In this document: piece by piece, positions 17,613 to 28,700 of the stretch | Layout of the letters: each line of letters opens with the position of its first letter | Numbering within the stretch: the stretch's first letter is position 1 | Assembly: GCF_023716485.1 (NCBI RefSeq) | Contig: NZ_CP092418.1 | Span: forward strand, 124,001-188,000 | Direction of reading: 5' to 3' | Length of the DNA stretch: 64,000 bases | From: Microbulbifer variabilis | GTDB taxonomy: Bacteria; Pseudomonadota; Gammaproteobacteria; Pseudomonadales; Cellvibrionaceae | Notes under the pieces: model-generated | Told to the model about the DNA's origin: nothing | Database searches by the model: none | The model's input: the letters and a program-made list of their open reading frames with translations, nothing else | Translations under genes and position numbers: made by a program

Positions 17613-17836
17613 GCCGGCGGCAGTGTCGCCTTGCGTGGGTTTACGCTGTGTGTGTGGATTACAGCATTCGCATTGATTCTATTTTGGCCAAGGATGTTGG
17701 CTTCGTTACCCAGGATGGGTGCAAGAAGAATTTTGCAGAACCGCTGTATTTTGCACCCTCTGTGTATAAGCGTTGGGCCACTCTGAGATCAAGTGGGCCC
17801 CACCCTAAAGGAATAAAATGATAAGAGATCGGAGAA

Positions 17837-18997
17837 ATGAAGTCTCTCTTTAAAATATGGAAGATTGTCAATGTGGCTGATAACGAGCGAGCACTACTGT
17901 TTCGCCGCAGCCGATTTGAAAGGGTGCTGCCACCAGGGCGTCACCGTATTTGGCTGCTCTCAGGTGATGTACGGGTGGAGACCTATGATATTACTGAGGT
18001 GGTTTTTGATGCGATTAAAGCAAAATTCCTGCTGAATACTTATAGCGAAGTGTTAGGTGAATATTTGCAGTCCTACGAATTGTCTGATCAACAAGTCGGA
18101 CTTTTCTATCGGGATGGTAACCTGGTAGATATCCTTCCCCCTGGTTCATACCGGGCCGTATGGAAAGGAGGGGAAACCGTTCGTGTAGGTATTGTGGATA
18201 TTTCCAGGGAATACACCATTGATGACAATGTACTGGGGCTTCTCGGTCGCGGTGCCTGCGCAAGCCAAATACGCATCGCTGCTCAGGCAGTAAGCTATAA
18301 CGAAGTCCCCGATGAGCATGTGGGTCTTTTAGTTGTCAATGGAAAGTTGGAGAAAGCGCTGCAGCCGGGTCGTTATGGATTTTGGAAATACAATCGCTCT
18401 ATCGCAGTGAAATTGATAGACATGCGCCTGCAAACTATTGAAGTGAGTGGCCAGGAAATTCTAACCAAAGATAGAGTTAGCCTGCGTATCAACTTAAGTG
18501 GCAGTTTCAAGATTACAGATCCACAGCGGGTGGCATTGAAGCTCAGTGATTATAAAAACCATATTTATCGTGAATTACAACTAAGTTTGCGTGAAGCGGT
18601 GGGTACCCAGACTCTGGATAGCTTATTAGCAGATAAAGATCGACTGAATATTGTTATTGCAACGGCTATCCATAAAAAACTAGCGCATTATGGTATCGAG
18701 ATTGTCAGTGTCGGAGTGAAAGATATTATCTTACCAGGCGACATGAAGATGATTCTTAATCAGGTAGTGGAAGCTCAGAAGGAGTCTGAAGCGAATTTAA
18801 TAAAGCGTCGTGAAGAGACCCAGGCTATGCGTTCCCTGCATAACACTGCCAAGATGATGGATAACAATCCTACATTACTGCGTCTAAAAGAATTGGAATC
18901 CTTAGAAAAAGTCAGTACACGCATCGATAAAATATCAGTTTATGGCGGCCTAGAAGGCGTGCTTAATGATTTGGTGAAGCTGCGTCCAACAGCTTAA
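17837..18997 (+). CDS. Slipin (SPFH/band-7 protein) of the RNA-repair operon
   Basis: This 386-residue stomatin-like protein has an N-terminal part with repeated short modules (ERALLFRRSRFERVLPPGRH, QQVGLFYRDGNLVDILPPGSY, EHVGLLVVNGKLEKALQPGRY) and then an SPFH domain (about 200-330) and a helical, Glu/Lys-rich tail. No transmembrane segment is visible, so it may act in the cytosol or at the membrane surface. Slipins are repeatedly found beside rtcB with rtcR, so I assign it to the same sigma54 regulon. GGAG lies a few nt before the ATG. Its role in RNA repair is unknown. Confidence 0.85.
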   Translation: MKSLFKIWKIVNVADNERALLFRRSRFERVLPPGRHRIWLLSGDVRVETYDITEVVFDAIKAKFLLNTYSEVLGEYLQSYELSDQQVGLFYRDGNLVDILPPGSYRAVWKGGETVRVGIVDISREYTIDDNVLGLLGRGACASQIRIAAQAVSYNEVPDEHVGLLVVNGKLEKALQPGRYGFWKYNRSIAVKLIDMRLQTIEVSGQEILTKDRVSLRINLSGSFKITDPQRVALKLSDYKNHIYRELQLSLREAVGTQTLDSLLADKDRLNIVIATAIHKKLAHYGIEIVSVGVKDIILPGDMKMILNQVVEAQKESEANLIKRREETQAMRSLHNTAKMMDNNPTLLRLKELESLEKVSTRIDKISVYGGLEGVLNDLVKLRPTA

Positions 18998-19391
18998 GGT
19001 AGCAAGCTACCAAGTAAGCTTTGAGTTTTAAGGACTTAGGCAGTGACTAAGATAGACGGTGCTCAGGGGAAGGGCTGCAGACAGATTTTGCGGACTTTCC
19101 TTACTTTGTCCTTATGACTGGGAATGCCGGTTCTTATTAAAACTATTCGTGCAGGCCGTAAAAGTTTGGCCTTTCAAATCGTATTGTCACCGCTATTGTT
19201 GACCAGTGGAGTAAGCAAATTATGCTTTGAACACTGTGTCTACAATAAAAAAACCATTTTAGATTTTTCCAAATAGAATTTTTTGTCGACGTTAATACGT
19301 ATGGGTGCAGGAAAATAAGCTGGACGAAGATATAAATACTGGCTGTAGATTTTTCATGAGAAATCGGTTCAAGGGTAATTAAAATAATCCG

Positions 19392-20276
19392 ATGAAAAAG
19401 TTGGATAAAAATAGAACGAAAGTAACTCAAGCAGCGCAGTTAATTGAGGAAAACCTTCATAGAAATTTGAAAGTTACCGATATTGCTAATCATGTTCATC
19501 TGTCGCCTTTTCATTTTCAACGATTGTTTTTTGCCTATATGGGAGAACCTGTGAATCGCTATATTGCGGTGCGCCGTCTGGAGACCGCAGCATTGGAACT
19601 CACCAACACTCCAAACGTCAACTTACTGCAGCTTGCACTTAATTGCGGTTTTCAAACCCATAGCGCGTTTTCTCGGGCATTCAAAAAACAGTTCGGAATA
19701 AGCCCCTCTGCTTTTCGCAACTCTCCCGAAGCCGCAGAAACAGGGGTGCAACAGGGCCGCCCGTATTTGATCAATCAGCCGCCGCGCCAGGTGATTGAGC
19801 CAGTCGAGATCGTCACTCTACGACCATTTTATTTTCGGTTTCAGCAGTCGAGAGGAACCTATGAAGGCCAATTTTTCCACAAGAGTGATTTAGATATTGG
19901 TGCATATTTTTTAGCGCTACTGAAAGAGATAGTGCCGCCGGATCAATTCTTGATGAGCTGTTTTCCTAACACCCCCCAGATGCTCAATGATGATACCGTT
20001 ACAGTTTGGTACGGTGGAGCCTACTCAGAACGCCCGAACAACAACAAAAGCTATAATTGGCACATGTTCGACGCTGGAACATGGGCGGTCTTTGAACACT
20101 GGGGGGATTACAAATTCCTCTACCAAACTTGGAACCAGATTTATCGCAACTGGCTTGCTCAGACAGCCTATAGGCTACGTGATGAATTTCCGTTCGAAGC
20201 TTATTCGGGAACACCGAACTACATCGACCCAGCAAAACAACTCACTCGTATTTATATTCCACTCAGAAAAGCATGA
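19392..20276 (+). CDS. AraC-family regulator with GyrI-like effector domain
   Basis: This 294-residue regulator has two AraC-type helix-turn-helix motifs at the N-terminus (about residues 8-105; LKVTDIANHVHLSPFHFQRL and the second LLQLALNCGFQTHSAFSRAF). A GyrI-like ligand domain follows (about 125-290, ending IYIPLRKA). This is the Rob/SoxS-GyrI architecture that often senses small hydrophobic ligands. An amidase gene follows after 66 nt on the same strand and may be its target. No TTGACA promoter is obvious. Confidence 0.85.
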   Translation: MKKLDKNRTKVTQAAQLIEENLHRNLKVTDIANHVHLSPFHFQRLFFAYMGEPVNRYIAVRRLETAALELTNTPNVNLLQLALNCGFQTHSAFSRAFKKQFGISPSAFRNSPEAAETGVQQGRPYLINQPPRQVIEPVEIVTLRPFYFRFQQSRGTYEGQFFHKSDLDIGAYFLALLKEIVPPDQFLMSCFPNTPQMLNDDTVTVWYGGAYSERPNNNKSYNWHMFDAGTWAVFEHWGDYKFLYQTWNQIYRNWLAQTAYRLRDEFPFEAYSGTPNYIDPAKQLTRIYIPLRKA

Positions 20277-20342
20277 TAGGAACAGCAGGTTTCCACTTTA
20301 CTTGCTAAATTCGTCCGGAACAAAATTGTTCGGGATTAAGCC

Positions 20343-21743
20343 ATGCAACTTCATCAATACCCAGCCACCCAGATTTGTGCAGCCTTGTCGGCAGGGGATA
20401 TCCAGGCCAAAGAGGTAATACACCACCAGCTAGAACGTATACAGCGCCTCAACCCGGTGATCAATGCCGTTGTAACACTTAATGAAAACCAGCCTACAAG
20501 TAACATGCGTCCGTTGGCGGGTTTGCCCATCACCCTGAAGGATCAAATTTACTATCGAGGGATGGCCTGCACATTCGGGTCGGAACGTTACAAGGGGTTC
20601 CACCCTACCCAAACCGCATCTGCCGTGGAACGACTGCTGAATGCTGGTGCACAGGTTATGGGTAAAACGAATCTCCCGCCCCTCTCGATGGACTTTCAGT
20701 GCAGTAATACTCTATTTGGCACCACTAACAACCCTTGGAATTTAGAATACACACCGGGGGGGAGTAGTGGTGGCGGCGCAGCTGCGATAGCGGCGGGGAT
20801 GAGCTTTGTCGATATTGGTACAGACTTGAGTGGGTCTTTGCGTATCCCCGCCTCATTTTGTGGTGTGTTTAGCCTTTTGCCGAGCGAGGATGCCATTCCC
20901 ATTGATGGGACTATGCCAAACGAGGCTGCACCGCTGAAGCATTTTGCGCGCATGGGGCCGATTGCCAGAACTTGCGATGACTTGGACCTGGTATGGACAC
21001 ATATGAATAACCAGCCAGACGTTGGGCAGAAAGAGTTTAAAATGCCAAAGGTCAACTGGAGTGTCGATAGCGGCGGGATTGAAGTTTGTAAGAGCATCGT
21101 TAAATGTTTTGAAAGTGCGAAAAACGCTTGGGAAGAATCTGGGGTTCACGTAGTACAGGCTCAACCAAAAGATTTCGATTTTAAACGGGCACGTCGTGCA
21201 TTTGGTGAAATTATGGGGTTTGAAACAAGCGCTTTAATGTCGGCGCCTGTACGTTTTCTTTCCAGCATTCTTGGGCGTGCAAGCGCGCGCCGTTCACCAG
21301 AATTTATCGCGAATGTCATGCTTGGTTATCGCCACAATAAAAGCCGCCTTAGCAATGCAATTGATGAAAAAAAGATATTGTCTGGTGCTATTGATGCCTT
21401 TTTGACTGATAACAGTGTATGGGTGTTGCCCGTTACGGCGACTTCGGTGTTTAAGCATATGGCACCAACCAGCGATCGCAATGGTGTGCGTGATTACGCC
21501 CTCCCTATGTACATCAATGAGCAACCGGTAAATTATTTTGATGCGATGGCAGCCTTTACAACGCCGATTTCACTGACGGGTCATCCAGTTGTGACCTTAC
21601 CAATAGGATTTGATGGAAACGGGCTTCCGATCGGAGCACAGCTGATCGGCCTTAAAGGCCAAGAGAAAGAGCTTATCGAAACTGCGAAACGCTTACATAA
21701 CATTCTGAAACCACACCAGTGTCCCATGTTTACGAATGGCTAA
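20343..21743 (+). CDS. Amidase signature family enzyme
   Basis: Amidase-signature enzymes hydrolyse amide bonds with a Ser-cisSer-Lys triad. Here Lys66 lies in GLPITLKDQ, the cis-Ser in TPGGSSGGGAAAIAAG (about 137-152) and the nucleophile Ser165 in GTDLSGSLRIPASFCG. The 466-residue length is normal. No signal peptide is visible. It follows the AraC/GyrI-like regulator and may be controlled by it. The substrate is unknown; it is not GatA, because the gatB and gatC genes are missing and the C-terminus differs. Confidence 0.85.
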   Translation: MQLHQYPATQICAALSAGDIQAKEVIHHQLERIQRLNPVINAVVTLNENQPTSNMRPLAGLPITLKDQIYYRGMACTFGSERYKGFHPTQTASAVERLLNAGAQVMGKTNLPPLSMDFQCSNTLFGTTNNPWNLEYTPGGSSGGGAAAIAAGMSFVDIGTDLSGSLRIPASFCGVFSLLPSEDAIPIDGTMPNEAAPLKHFARMGPIARTCDDLDLVWTHMNNQPDVGQKEFKMPKVNWSVDSGGIEVCKSIVKCFESAKNAWEESGVHVVQAQPKDFDFKRARRAFGEIMGFETSALMSAPVRFLSSILGRASARRSPEFIANVMLGYRHNKSRLSNAIDEKKILSGAIDAFLTDNSVWVLPVTATSVFKHMAPTSDRNGVRDYALPMYINEQPVNYFDAMAAFTTPISLTGHPVVTLPIGFDGNGLPIGAQLIGLKGQEKELIETAKRLHNILKPHQCPMFTNG

Positions 21744-21985
21744 TAGTGGTTTCTTTGTGTCAGTTAATCGGTGTTGCTATCAGTTTTTGGTAAGAGGATG
21801 AGGGTTAGTGGCGAGAGGTAGTCGGTAAAAATTGAAAAAATATGTGCCAACAGTAGGTAAAAGGGCATTGAGATGCCCTACATCTTTAGGCATTCATTGC
21901 CCTAAGTTAATATTCTATTGCAACGGTAACGGCAGAATTCACCAGATTTTTTGTGAAATCTGTCCTTATAGGGCCGTCTATATCG

Positions 21986-22429
21986 CTAGTAGCTGTTTGG
22001 CTTGCCGGCCCCATCTTTGAGGTAATCCTGAAGACTTTCCTGCAGGTAATAATCCCAGCCACTTTTACACATATCCCAACATTTCATTTCTGGAGATAGA
22101 CCAATATGGGTAAATTTAATCAGAGTTCCCGTATTCTCCTCAGAAAATTCGAAACGCAGAGTACTGCCTTTCCACTCCTCGGGGTCATCTACGTTATCGG
22201 AAACCATATTGGATTCAGTACATTCAAGCTCAATCAATTTCTCGGGCTTCAATATTTTGGCGCGAAAGACCCAGTAAGATTGACCTTTGAAACCGGTTTT
22301 GGCGATGTCGCCGACCTTTAGGAAGGGTGCGCTTACCGGAGTCCACCACTGGGACATTTTTTCGGTTACTGCCTTGTAAGCATCTTCCCGGGAACTTGGG
22401 CTAAAAAATGATGTAGTGTAGTTGGACAT
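21986..22429 (-). CDS. SRPBCC (AHSA1-like) protein
   Basis: This protein of about 147 residues has the START/AHSA1 pattern: SPSSREDAYKAVTEKMSQWW at the start, and WKGSTLRFEFSEENTGTLIKFTHIGLSPEM in the middle. Such proteins form a helix-grip pocket for hydrophobic ligands or act as chaperone activators. I start at MSNYTTSFF because GGAGAA precedes that ATG by about 7 nt. It sits downstream of the CHRD gene on the same strand, though a 50-nt gap makes an operon only possible. Confidence 0.75.
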   Translation of the reverse strand: MSNYTTSFFSPSSREDAYKAVTEKMSQWWTPVSAPFLKVGDIAKTGFKGQSYWVFRAKILKPEKLIELECTESNMVSDNVDDPEEWKGSTLRFEFSEENTGTLIKFTHIGLSPEMKCWDMCKSGWDYYLQESLQDYLKDGAGKPNSY

Positions 22430-22483
22430 CACCGTTCTCCATAGGGTCATCGAAGCTGGGTCTGGAAGGCATGGTAAAGAATG

Positions 22484-23158
22484 CTATTTACCTTTCATCA
22501 GCAATCCAGAGATTTCACCCTTGGGATCTAGTTTGCTGTGCATATTAATAAAGACCTTTCCATCCATTAGCGCTTTTCGATAAGGCTCTTCCACCATCCA
22601 TTTACCCATAATAAATCCACTGGTGCCCTCGGAGCATTTCTTTTCCAGTCCGTGTTTATCCTTATCGGTTTTGGTCTTGGGCCAATCGGGAACCATGCCG
22701 GGGTTTGTCGGCATTCCACAGATAGTTTGGATAATCGGACCGCTCGCTTTACCGGGCTTGCAGATAGGCGGCTCTTTGCCATCGCCAGCGCATTGCATAT
22801 GGAAATGCGACATGGCTACCCCACCGGGTGATAGATCGCTGTAGCCAACCATAAAACTCAGCATATGTGTCTGGTTATTGTAGGCGCCAATAAAGAATCC
22901 ACCCGCATCTTTAGGGGTTTGTGGATTCACCTTTTTGCCGAGCATATTTTCGTTAGCGGTGGTCAGGTCAGCCTTAAAGATGGTAAACCGCTTGTCATCT
23001 CCGGCATCGGACCAGGCTTTCTCGCCAGATCCATGTTTGGCAGTTGGTGAGTCTTTTTCTTTTTTATTGTGGTTATCTGCAGTGGTGAAAGTGGAATAGG
23101 CCAGTAAAAGCATCGCCATTATTAAATAAGCGATTTTGGGTAATGAACTGAGTTTCAT
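22484..23158 (-). CDS. CHRD-domain exported protein
   Basis: This 224-residue exported protein has a signal peptide (hydrophobic about residues 9-24) and one CHRD domain. The domain is marked by FFIGAYNNQTHMLSFMVGYSDLS, a HFHMQC motif, and the closing VFINMHSKLDPKGEISGLL. CHRD domains are small beta-sandwich modules in chordin and in many bacterial secreted proteins; no enzymatic function is established. A Lys/Asp-rich insert with several cysteines (near residues 125-165) is unusual. It may be soluble in the periplasm. Confidence 0.8.
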   Translation of the reverse strand: MKLSSLPKIAYLIMAMLLLAYSTFTTADNHNKKEKDSPTAKHGSGEKAWSDAGDDKRFTIFKADLTTANENMLGKKVNPQTPKDAGGFFIGAYNNQTHMLSFMVGYSDLSPGGVAMSHFHMQCAGDGKEPPICKPGKASGPIIQTICGMPTNPGMVPDWPKTKTDKDKHGLEKKCSEGTSGFIMGKWMVEEPYRKALMDGKVFINMHSKLDPKGEISGLLMKGK

Positions 23159-23548
23159 AAACCTCTCCTCTATATTGAGTCGATCTTGTTATTACCTATA
23201 CGAGAAATTTAATGCCAGACGCTTAATAGCGCTCATATTCACTATGAAGATTGGTGTAGATCATGGATGGCTGGCGATAACTACTTGTAGCATATGTGCT
23301 TGGTTCTGGCCGTTTAGGGCCAATTTAGGAGACAGTATTTTTTACTGGGTATCTTGGGGAATAAAGGAATTCGTGGAAACGGACTATCCGGCTTCACAAG
23401 AAGCGATGGGTATAGGGAGGATGCAGCCGGAAAAAAATTGGGGTTATCGAAAAAAATTATTAACAGGCATTTTCGTTAAATTTAAAACACTAGATACGGG
23501 GATTGCTTATCCGTACCCAGTGACTCTGCTGTCTAGGATGGGGCGCTA
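23159..23548. other. Intergenic region between CHRD and narX
   Basis: No supported gene, RNA or repeat is seen in these 390 nt. Open frames here lack ribosome sites and coding character. Confidence 0.5.
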
Positions 23549-25399
23549 TTATCCCGCATCCTTCCAAACCAATTCCCGCTCTCGGGCATAAAGGGGAATA
23601 AAGTTAAATTGTACCTCTGTGCCCCCCTGCGTACGTCGCTGAATATTCAATTTTCCATTCAGATTACTGGCGCGCTCCTGCATGATTGACATACCGAAGT
23701 GGTTGCGCTTTTCCGGTGCGTTGCTGATACCCACACCGTTGTCGCGGATGCGCACATTAAGCGATTGGTTATTAGCCTGAATCATGCTGATTTGCACCAT
23801 ATCGCCCTGAGAGTGGTATACGGCATTCTGGGTAGCTTCGCGTACCAGCTGCAGCAGATGGATTTCCTCGTGGGGAGTGAGCGGCACTTCATTGAGGTGA
23901 TAGTCGAGCAAAATAGTGATCTGCGGGTGTTGTTCGCGATAGGCGAGGATGGATTGCTCGAGGATATTGCGTAGGCCGCCAGGGCCTATCTGCAGCCTGA
24001 AAGTGGTGAGCAGTTCGCGCAGCTGGCGATAGGAGGAGTCCAATCCCTCTTTTAGCTCGGTAATAATCTCCTTCACCTTGGACTTATCCACCTGCTCGCT
24101 GCGATTGGCGCGATTGAGCCTAGTGACTTGGATTTTCAGGTAGGACAGCGATTGGGCCAGGGAGTCGTGCAATTCCCGCGCGATGATCGCGCGCTCATCC
24201 AGAAGGGCAACGCGGCGCTCTTGGGCCTCGCGCTCGTTGATGGCAATGGCGGCGGTGACGCTGTCGGCAAAGGTGGCCAGGCGCTGTTGCTGTTCCTCAT
24301 CGAGGCTGTTGCCTCTGGGCAGAGTACACATCAGTACGCCGTAATTGCGCTTATCCACTTCCAGGGGGAAGCGGTACACGCGGAACTCTCCCTCATCGGA
24401 GGGACCGCAGGTGCTCACGCAAACACGACAGTCACTGCCGCTGCACTGGCTGTTGCCAAACCCCTGTACCAGATGTTCGTAGGGGGCTTCGCCTTCGGGT
24501 GTCATCAGGCACAGGTCCAGGTTGTTCAAGTCGGCGACATTGGCGAACTCGCCCAGCCATTGCCCCAGCTCGGACCCGGCCAGGGGCCCCTCGCTAATAC
24601 GCCGTGCCAGTCGGTATTGGAAATCCAGTGCCTCGTGGCTCTTCTGTAATTGAGCGGTTTTTTGTTCGACGCGGTGGGCCAGGTCACGATGGGTTGCGTG
24701 AATCTCGTCGCTCATATAATTGATGGTGCGCGCCAGAACCCCCAACTCGTCTTCGCTGTCGATCTCCAGGCGATTTTGGTTGAAGTTCCCTTGGGCGATG
24801 CTCATTGAGCGGCTGATGAGTTGCTTCAACGGTTGCTCCACGGAGCGATGGAGTATGTACAGGGACAGGTAAACAAGCGCCACTATGGCGAACAGGGAAG
24901 CCACCTGTACCAGGCGCAGCAGGCTGATTTTTTCCTCGGCGATGGTTTGATAGTCCAGTACCAGGGTGTCTACATCGTGAATAAATGGTTCCAGGTGGGT
25001 GGCCAACTGCAGGGAATCCATGCTGGTGCGGCCGGCGGCAATGGATTCCAACAGTGGTCGAATCTCTTCCTCCCAGCTGCTGATCACCTTGCGGTAGTTG
25101 CGCGCCGCGCGCAGGTTATCGCTGGCACTGAAGTCGGAAATACTCAATACACGGCTCAGGCGCGAAGTCACTTCGTTCGATAGTGTGGCGGTGGCTTCCA
25201 TATCACCAGAGGGTGCTGTCGCTGCGAGCCGGTAGCTCATAGCGCGCAGGGAACCGGCCAGGTTCACTGCGGCGGCATCGTTTTCCGCGGCGTCAGAGAT
25301 AATGTAAGAGGCCACCATGGAGCTCAGCGCGACTAACACTGTGAGCAGCATCAGGGTGCCGATTCGATAGACGATGGACTGTCGGATTCGATTCAACAT
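23549..25399 (-). CDS. narX: NarX-like nitrate/nitrite sensor histidine kinase
   Basis: NarX senses periplasmic nitrate and phosphorylates NarL. The 616-residue chain has TM1 (about 14-34), a periplasmic four-helix domain with a P-box-like segment (NLAGSLRAMSYRLA, about 46-59), TM2 (about 160-183) and HAMP. A central domain follows with a cysteine cluster (CSGSDCRVCVSTC, about 317-330), like E. coli NarX rather than NarQ. A HisKA_3 dimerisation helix with the phospho-accepting His in ARELHDSLAQS (near 408) and an HPK7-type ATPase with GVGISNAP end the chain. It is divergent from narG; the partner narL is at 63.4 kb. Confidence 0.92.
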   Translation of the reverse strand: MLNRIRQSIVYRIGTLMLLTVLVALSSMVASYIISDAAENDAAAVNLAGSLRAMSYRLAATAPSGDMEATATLSNEVTSRLSRVLSISDFSASDNLRAARNYRKVISSWEEEIRPLLESIAAGRTSMDSLQLATHLEPFIHDVDTLVLDYQTIAEEKISLLRLVQVASLFAIVALVYLSLYILHRSVEQPLKQLISRSMSIAQGNFNQNRLEIDSEDELGVLARTINYMSDEIHATHRDLAHRVEQKTAQLQKSHEALDFQYRLARRISEGPLAGSELGQWLGEFANVADLNNLDLCLMTPEGEAPYEHLVQGFGNSQCSGSDCRVCVSTCGPSDEGEFRVYRFPLEVDKRNYGVLMCTLPRGNSLDEEQQQRLATFADSVTAAIAINEREAQERRVALLDERAIIARELHDSLAQSLSYLKIQVTRLNRANRSEQVDKSKVKEIITELKEGLDSSYRQLRELLTTFRLQIGPGGLRNILEQSILAYREQHPQITILLDYHLNEVPLTPHEEIHLLQLVREATQNAVYHSQGDMVQISMIQANNQSLNVRIRDNGVGISNAPEKRNHFGMSIMQERASNLNGKLNIQRRTQGGTEVQFNFIPLYARERELVWKDAG

Positions 25400-25590
25400 A
25401 TCAGTTCACTTCGATCTCGGGCCGCTGTTGGATAGCCTCTATTGTGCCGCTTACAAGCGCTCAAATTTGTGAGTACCACCAAAGAGTGCCAGTTTTGCAC
25501 AAAATTTAACCTATTGCCTGTGTTTTAAATACCGCCTAAGTCATTACGGGACTTACGCCCAACCTCAACCATCAACTGGCGCCATTTTCT

Positions 25591-25606
25591 TACCTACTCA
25601 TGGGTA
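25591..25606. promoter_or_regulatory. NarL-type 7-2-7 heptamer pair upstream of narG
   Basis: TACCTAC-TC-ATGGGTA fits the NarL/NarP inverted heptamers (TACYYMT, 2-nt spacer, AKRRGTA) with one mismatch in the first half. It lies about 110 nt before the narG start in the narX-narG gap. A perfect single heptamer TACCCCT follows at 25621-25627. Confidence 0.65.
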
Positions 25607-25716
25607 GCTCAGCGCTTTTCTACCCCTTTTTGGTCAGGTGATCCTCTTTTACAGCGCTTTTATATTCCCAGCTAAACCGATGCTTTAACCGCATTTCGAT
25701 GCCCTGGGAGTACCGC

Positions 25717-28700
25717 ATGAGCCATTTCCTGGACCGACTGAAATATCTGAAGAAACAAAAAGAGCCCTTTTCCGGTGGACACGGGGAAAAGACCCATGAC
25801 GACCGCAGCTGGGAAGACGGCTATCGTCGCCGCTGGCAGTTCGACAAGATCGTACGCTCCACCCACGGGGTGAACTGCACCGGCTCTTGCAGCTGGAAGA
25901 TCTACGTCAAAGACGGCTTGGTCACCTGGGAGACCCAGCAGACCGACTACCCGCGCACCCGCCCGGACCTGCCCAATCATGAGCCCCGAGGTTGCCCACG
26001 TGGCGCCAGCTACTCCTGGTATATGTACTCGGCCAACCGCCTTAAGTACCCGAAGATCCGCAAGCGCCTGGTAAAACTCTGGCGCGAAGCCAAGTTGAGA
26101 CACAGTGATCCGGTGGATGCCTGGGCCAGTATTGTCGAGGACCCGGCCAAGGCCAAGTCCTACAAAGAACGCCGGGGAATGGGTGGCTTTGTGCGGATTA
26201 AGTGGGATGAAGCCAATGAGCTGATCGCCGCTGCCAACGTCTACACCACCAAAAAATACGGACCCGACCGGGTAACCGGCTTCTCACCGATTCCCGCCAT
26301 GTCCATGGTGTCCTACGCCGCAGGTGCCCGCTATCTGTCATTGATCGGCGGTAACTGCCTGAGTTTCTACGACTGGTACTGCGACCTGCCGCCCGCCTCT
26401 CCACAGATTTGGGGCGAGCAGACCGACGTGCCCGAGTCCGCCGACTGGTACAACTCCAACTACCTGATCGTATGGGGCTCCAATGTGCCGCAGACCCGTA
26501 CACCGGATGCGCACTTCCTCAGCGAGGTGCGTTACAAGGGCGCCAAGACCTGCGTAATCACTTCCGATTACTCAGAGTGTTCCAAGTTTGGCGACACCTG
26601 GCTGGCACCGCGTCAGGGTACCGATGCGGCCCTGGCGATGGCCTTTGGCCACGTGATTCTGAAAGAATTCCACGTCGACAAGCCCAGCGCCTACTTCACC
26701 GAATATGTGCGCACCACCACCGATATGCCGATGCTGGTGACCCTGGAAGAGCGCGAGGGCAAGCTGGTACAGGGCCGCTTCCTGCGCGCCTCCGATCTGG
26801 CAGATGACCTCGGCCAGGACAACAACCCAGAGTGGAAGACTATCGCCGTCAACCATGATGGCCAGCTGGTGTCACCCCAGGGCTCCGTAGGTTACCGCTG
26901 GGGCGAGCAGGGAAAATGGAACATTGAGCAGCGCGATGGCTTGAGTGGTGAAGAAGTAAAGCTGAAGCTCAGCCTGAAAGACTGCGCCGATGAAATCGCC
27001 CAGGTGGCCTTCCCTTACTTCGGTGGCCAGACCCACGAGCACGACTACTTCCAGCACACCGACCACAGCGATGTGATCGACTACAAGGTGCCGGTGAAGT
27101 TTGTGCAGAACAAAGATGGCGAGGTGCTCAAAGTTGCCAGCGTCTACGACCTGACCCTGGCGAACTACGGCGTGGAGCACGGTCTCGACGATCCCAACTG
27201 TGCGCACAGTTACGACGAGGACAAGCCTTACACACCCGCCTGGCAGGAGAAGATCACCGGCTGTCGCCGTGAGAATGTTATCCAGGTAGCGCGCGAGTTT
27301 GCCAACACTGCCGACAAAACCCGTGGACGCTCCATGGTGATTGTGGGTGCCGCCCTCAACCACTGGTACCACATGGATATGAACTACCGCGGCCTCATCA
27401 ATATGTTGATGATGTGCGGTTGTATCGGCCAGAGTGGCGGTGGCTGGGCCCACTATGTAGGGCAGGAAAAACTGCGTCCGCAAACCGGCTGGACCCCGCT
27501 CGCTTTCGGTCTCGATTGGCAGCGCCCGCCGCGCCATATGAACGGCACCTCCTTCTTCTACAACCACGCCAGCCAATGGCGCTACGAGAAGTTGGAGATG
27601 GACGAAGTGGTTTCGCCATTGGCCGACAAGAGCAAGTGGCAGGCTTCCATTATCGATTACAACAGCCGCGCCGAGCGTATGGGCTGGCTGCCCTCCGCAC
27701 CGCAGCTGGGTATGAACCCGCTGCAACTGACCAAAGATGCCGCCGCTGCGGGTATGTCCGCCAAGGATTACACCGTACAGCAGCTCAAGCGCGGCGCGCT
27801 CAAGTTCGCCAACCAGGACCCGGATAACCCGCAGAACTACCCGCGCAATATGTTTATCTGGCGCTCCAACCTGCTGGGTTCCTCCGGTAAAGGCCACGAG
27901 TACATGCTGCGCCACCTGCTCGGCACCAAGCATGGCCTGATGGGTAAGGACCTGGGTGAAGCCGGCGGCAAGAAGCCGGAAGATGTAGCCTGGCACGATA
28001 CCCCCAGTGAGGGCAAAGTCGATCTGCTGGTGACACTGGACTTCCGTATGTCGACCACCTGTCTCTACTCCGACATCGTGCTGCCGACCGCCACCTGGTA
28101 TGAGAAGGACGATCTCAATACCTCCGATATGCACCCCTTTATCCACCCGCTCACCAAAGCGGTGGACCCGGCCTGGGAAGCGCGCAGTGACTGGGACATC
28201 TTTAAGGGTGTGGCGAAGAAATTCTCCGAACTCACCGACGGCCACCTGGGGGTGGAGAAGGATCTGGTAACCCTGCCAATCCACCACGATACCCCCACCG
28301 AAATCGCCCAGCCCTTTGGAGTGAAGGCCTGGTGGAAGGGTGAGTGTGACCTGATCCCCGGCGTTACCGCGCCGAGCATGATCGAGGTGGAACGCGACTA
28401 TCCCAACACCTACAACCGCTTTACATCTATCGGCCCATTGCTGGAAAAACTCGGCAACGGCGGTAAGGGCATCAGCTGGAATACCGATGACGAGGTGGAC
28501 TTCCTCAAGAAGCTCAACCGCACCTGGAAAGATGAAAGCGCCCGCGATGGTCGCGCCCGTATCGACAGCGCCGTAGATGCCGCCGAGATGATCCTGTCAC
28601 TGGCCCCTGAAACCAACGGCCAGGTGGCGGTGAAGGCCTGGGAAGCGCTGGGCAAGATCACCGGTCGCGACCACACCCACCTGGCCAAGCCTAAGGAAGA

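Noticed and set aside
26872..28287. Long open frames antisense to narG and narH (also 28597-29472 and 29358-30743)
   Set aside because: They are the antisense shadow of GC-rich, strongly conserved coding sequence; their codon use is poor and they have no ribosome sites.
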